Of a stretch of DNA of 64,000 bases, positions 60,967 through 64,000 are shown piece by piece (position 1 is the first letter of the stretch; each line of letters begins with the position of its first letter). A model generated the notes under the pieces. It was not told where the DNA came from, made no database searches, and saw only the letters and a list, made by a program, of their open reading frames with translations. The position numbers and the translations under genes were made by a program. This DNA is from Strongylocentrotus purpuratus (Eukaryota; Echinodermata; Echinoidea; Camarodonta; Strongylocentrotidae): assembly GCF_000002235.5 (NCBI RefSeq), contig NW_022145544.1:226501-290500 (forward strand), written 5' to 3'.

Positions 60967-61756
60967 TGAGAGGAAGTTTATGCTCAACTTTCTCTGGCCA
61001 GAATCAGGCATCTGTTACGCATTTAGTTCAAAACACGGTTGCGTCCTTTCTCACTTAGGGCGTGTTTATGCTTCACTTTTGAAGGCAGAATGAGCGATTT
61101 GTAACGCTCATCGTAAACGCTCATCGTAATCGCAGTTCCACGGTGTACTGTCATGCTCACTTCTCAGGCTCCTCCAGGCAATTCTCCCTGTGTGGCCTTA
61201 ATTGGTCTTCCAGCTGGATTCGCAAACCTTCACTGTGCATGCTACGTAGACCCACTAGAGGTCAGTGTGTTGACCCCATTTAAACGCGTTTACAAATTGT
61301 AAACGCATCTTTTTGTGAGTTTACGATCAGCGATCGTGATCGCCGTTTTTCGGTGATTCTACAAAAGTGAGCATGGACGCAACCGTGTTTTAAACTAAAC
61401 GCGTAACAGATGCCTGATTCTGGCCAGAAAAAGTGAAGCATAAACACGCCCTTAGTAGAATCACCGAAAAACGGCGATCACGATCGCCGATCGTAAACTC
61501 ACAAAAAGGTACGTTTACGATTTGTAAACGCGTTTAAATAGGGTCAACGCACTGACCTCTAGTGGGTCTACGTAGCATGCGCAGTGCAGGTTTGCGAATC
61601 CAGCTGCAAGGGTTAAGGCCACCCAGCGAGCATTGCCTGGAGGAGCCAGAGAAGTGAGCATAAACAGTACACTATGGAACTGCGATTACGATGAGCGTTT
61701 ACGATGAGCGTTTTAAATCGCTCATTCTGCCTTCAAAATTGAGCTTAAACGCGCCC
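60967..61756. mobile_element. Nested pair of TTA-type MITEs (outer copy interrupted by an inverted copy of itself)
   Basis: The sequence order is A (60967-61054), B (61058-61362), A-complement (61363-61451), B-complement (61455-61756). The inner element, 61058-61451 (394 bp), has inverted ends GGGCGTGTTTATGCTTCACT and TTA on both sides (61055-61057 and 61452-61454). Its complement is A then B-complement, which is exactly what flanks it. So an older copy of about 390 bp was split by a newer copy in the opposite orientation. The outer right end is followed by TTA at 61757-61759; the outer left end is decayed. TTA duplication fits PIF/Harbinger MITEs. No coding capacity. Confidence 0.85.
61058..61451. 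mobile_element. Inner (younger) MITE of the nested pair
   Basis: Ends GGGCGTGTTTATGCTTCACT at the left and its complement at the right (AAGTGAAGCATAAACACGCCC); both are better preserved than the outer copy's ends. TTA is duplicated at the insertion point. Confidence 0.85.
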
Positions 61757-61759
61757 TTA

Positions 61760-63128
61760 GTCAAGCAAAGGTACAGATAGCCAAAAGCTGTAATACTCGT
61801 AATCGTCTGATTTATGTGTTTATTCCACCGCACTTCTTTCACGCCTTCGGCAAACACAATATTCATGGAGATCGTTCACAGTGTTTTATTTCTTATCCTT
61901 CTTCTTTATTCATTTGAGAAGGGGGTAGAACATGGGAACAACAATACATCGTTGATTAGATTGTTCAGTTACCATGAGCAATATGTCATGTCGAGGTTAA
62001 CAAAAGGCAAGTTTTTAGATGAGAGTACAATCTCACTGATAGTCGTGACGATTCCGTTGCGGAATGCTACTGGCCATACAATCTACCGATTTAAAGTAAA
62101 CCACGTAACCATTTTATAACCATTTCAAATACTGACATAGTGGTACATAGAACATAAAACATGATAGGAGTCGACAGCACGGTTCATTTCTTAGAAAGCG
62201 ACCCTTTCATTTCTGATTCACTTTGCGACATCTCTCTCCCTCTTAATACCACTTTCTACGACTCGCAATTATCTGCAACTCTCGGGTTCCTGCTCCTCCT
62301 CTTCTTCCCTTCCCCGGCCACACAAGGTGTGATACCACCATTAACCTTTAAGGTGAACATCCATTAGCGCCCTTCCATACGTTGCCAAGGCAATCGGCTT
62401 CCGAGTCGTCGGTGCAGTCAGGTGGAAGTGTGATACTTCTTCCATGGACCTACATCATGCTTCTTCCCCTCTCCTCCATGATCTGAAAATGTTCACAGTT
62501 CTTTAAAAAAAAAAACGATCCACCGCATCACCTGCATGCATGCCTGCGCCATCCACCGATACCATGCACGCTATTGAATGACTTTGCTGTATATGCATTT
62601 ATAACAAACACGCTGTGATCATCCCCATTAATTATTTTAGCATCTGAAGGGAAGTATTTGCTACAAGCAAAACCTCGTAATATTCCACTTATACTCTGAT
62701 CCAGAGAGCGGTCGTCCAAATTGGTAATGCTTGTTTTTCTTCTGGAAATTCTGAGTAAAATGTATATCACGATAAACAAATAAACATAGTTAATTCATAC
62801 TTCTGAAGAGTGAAGACAATCGTGCCAGGTATCTTGGACTGGTACGACAGTATGCACGTTATTTTGAAATGTCGTGATGCTGCTTTTTGGGGTCGTAAAG
62901 TCATATAATTATTAACAGTGGAGGAATTTACTTTTCAATAATGCATAAATACATGTTTCGATTTCAAAAGACGTTAAAAGATGGGAGTTGTTGCTACCTT
63001 GTTTGGCGTTCAACAATAAGGGATAGAGCAACGTCGATTTGGCGCTGCTCAGTGGCTGCCGGGCTCACGATCAAATGGGCAAAAAGAATTTCCGTTTCGG
63101 TTTAATAAAATTTGGAGTGGACTATTAG

Positions 63129-63161
<33 letters not shown>

Positions 63162-64000
63162 TGACTTCATGTGCCTGGCTCTTGAAGAAAAGAAACTCAT
63201 GTCGTCACATTATTATCTTTATCGAAGTAAAGGCATTGAACTAGTGGGTAAGCCCCCAAATCAATCAACTCACAAGATTACTGCCAAGATTGCGGCGGTC
63301 TATCGTCTTGTGTTCTAAATTGCAAAAGATCTAATGTGACCGTTTCTGTTTTAGGTTCGTTCTAACTTTGATGAAGATAATTCTGTGTTTCAAGAATAGC
63401 ATAATAGGTTTGACAAAATCCCTGCACCCATCCACTCCGAAGAAAGGAATGACAATTAAAAAAAATCAAATTAAAACCAATATACAGTACAATTTATCAA
63501 GTTGTTGTAACAATTTATCTAAATAAAACGGTACTGGATACATAGAATCTCAAACGGAATTGAAGAATACTAAGCGTAAAGTTAACGTCTTCAAAAAAGA
63601 AATTGCTGAAATTGACTTGATAAATAACTCAGTGCAAAAGGGTTTTAATAAAGCAATTAGTCTACTATATAAGCACTATCGTTTCATCCTATGTTTCTTG
63701 GTTATGTATAATAAAACTATTTTAAATTAGTATGTACTGATTTGATAACGATTACATATTATTACAGAAGTAAAAAGTGAAAAAAAAGTGAAAAAGAAAG
63801 TTTACGTTATTGAAGCTGTCAAAATATTGTTTTAAATTTACGTATGAGTCAACGGCACAGAAATGAAATTAGCTCAATAATTTCATTGCCATCCCTCCCA
63901 CTTGAAATGTAATCTTGAAATGTAATCCCTCATATCAAGTTTCATGAGTAAGCTATACCTAGCCTTGACCACGGATCGTCCAAGCAATAGCTCGTAACCA
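61760..64000. other. Gene-free stretch
   Basis: An (ATT)n run at about 63127-63161 is the only repeat seen. Short frames at 61814-62119 and 62161-62367 are pyrimidine-rich or unremarkable. No gene is recognised. Confidence 0.5.
63127..63161. repeat. (ATT)n microsatellite
   Basis: About 11 ATT units. It could be a LINE tail like the one at 30319-30342, but no LINE sequence precedes it. Confidence 0.85.

Noticed and set aside
1-64000. LTR retrotransposons, Polintons, endogenous viruses and toxin genes
   Set aside because: I saw no paired direct long repeats, integrase, capsid, envelope or protein-primed polymerase motifs in any listed frame.
1-64000. tRNA, 5S or other RNA genes
   Set aside because: I looked for GGTTCGA..CC-type B boxes with a partner A box and found no convincing pair; a covariance search would be decisive.

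Overview
This window is AT-rich, gene-poor animal DNA. It has many long (GA)n/(CT)n, (AC)n and (ATC)n microsatellites, frequent TACATGTA-type strings, and many short inverted-repeat DNA transposons. Together with a two-gene PIF/Harbinger transposon and CR1/L2-like LINE debris, this suggests a marine invertebrate. An echinoderm such as a sea urchin is my best guess, but a mollusc or other lophotrochozoan is not excluded. I recognise no host protein-coding gene, tRNA or rRNA. The window reads as intergenic or intronic sequence shaped by mobile elements.

Layout. 1-12.9 kb: a TTAACCCC-type inverted-repeat element (421-873), a decayed LINE reverse-transcriptase tail on the minus strand (6205-6535) and several microsatellites. 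12.9-28 kb: three long-TIR non-autonomous elements (12895-13175, 19265-19637, and the mariner-like 23035-23600) and a recent 262-bp tandem duplication (26376-26933). 28-34 kb: two diverged copies of one TA-flanked family (28065-28457 and 31278-31651), an 86-bp hAT-like element with a perfect 8-bp target duplication (28548-28633), a 5'-truncated LINE with a 235-codon open 3' end (29402-30342), and a TTA-flanked element (33204-33712). 34-40.6 kb: nothing recognised. 40685-46331: a complete Harbinger element. 46.3-60.9 kb: microsatellites and unassigned DNA. 60967-61756: one MITE inserted in reverse orientation into another copy of its own family. 61.8-64 kb: nothing recognised except an (ATT)n run.

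The Harbinger element is the main feature. TAA lies on both sides, and the terminal inverted repeats begin AGC..CAGTCCCATAT. A transposase gene on the plus strand and a MADF/Myb-like DNA-binding gene on the minus strand converge on a 3' region made largely of seven ~117-bp tandem repeats. Each gene starts just inside a GC-rich subterminal array about 0.5 kb long. In these arrays CCG (or CGG) cores recur every 10 or 11 bp, close to one helical turn. From each terminus inward the blocks occur in the same orientation order, CGG, CCG, CGG. Each gene carries one visible lesion: a frameshift in the transposase and an in-frame TAG in the MADF gene. The copy looks young, structurally complete and probably no longer autonomous. 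In such elements the two proteins normally cooperate: the Myb/MADF partner assists nuclear import and DNA binding, and the DDE transposase cuts at TWA-flanked ends. The phased arrays are natural candidates for their binding sites; that is inference.
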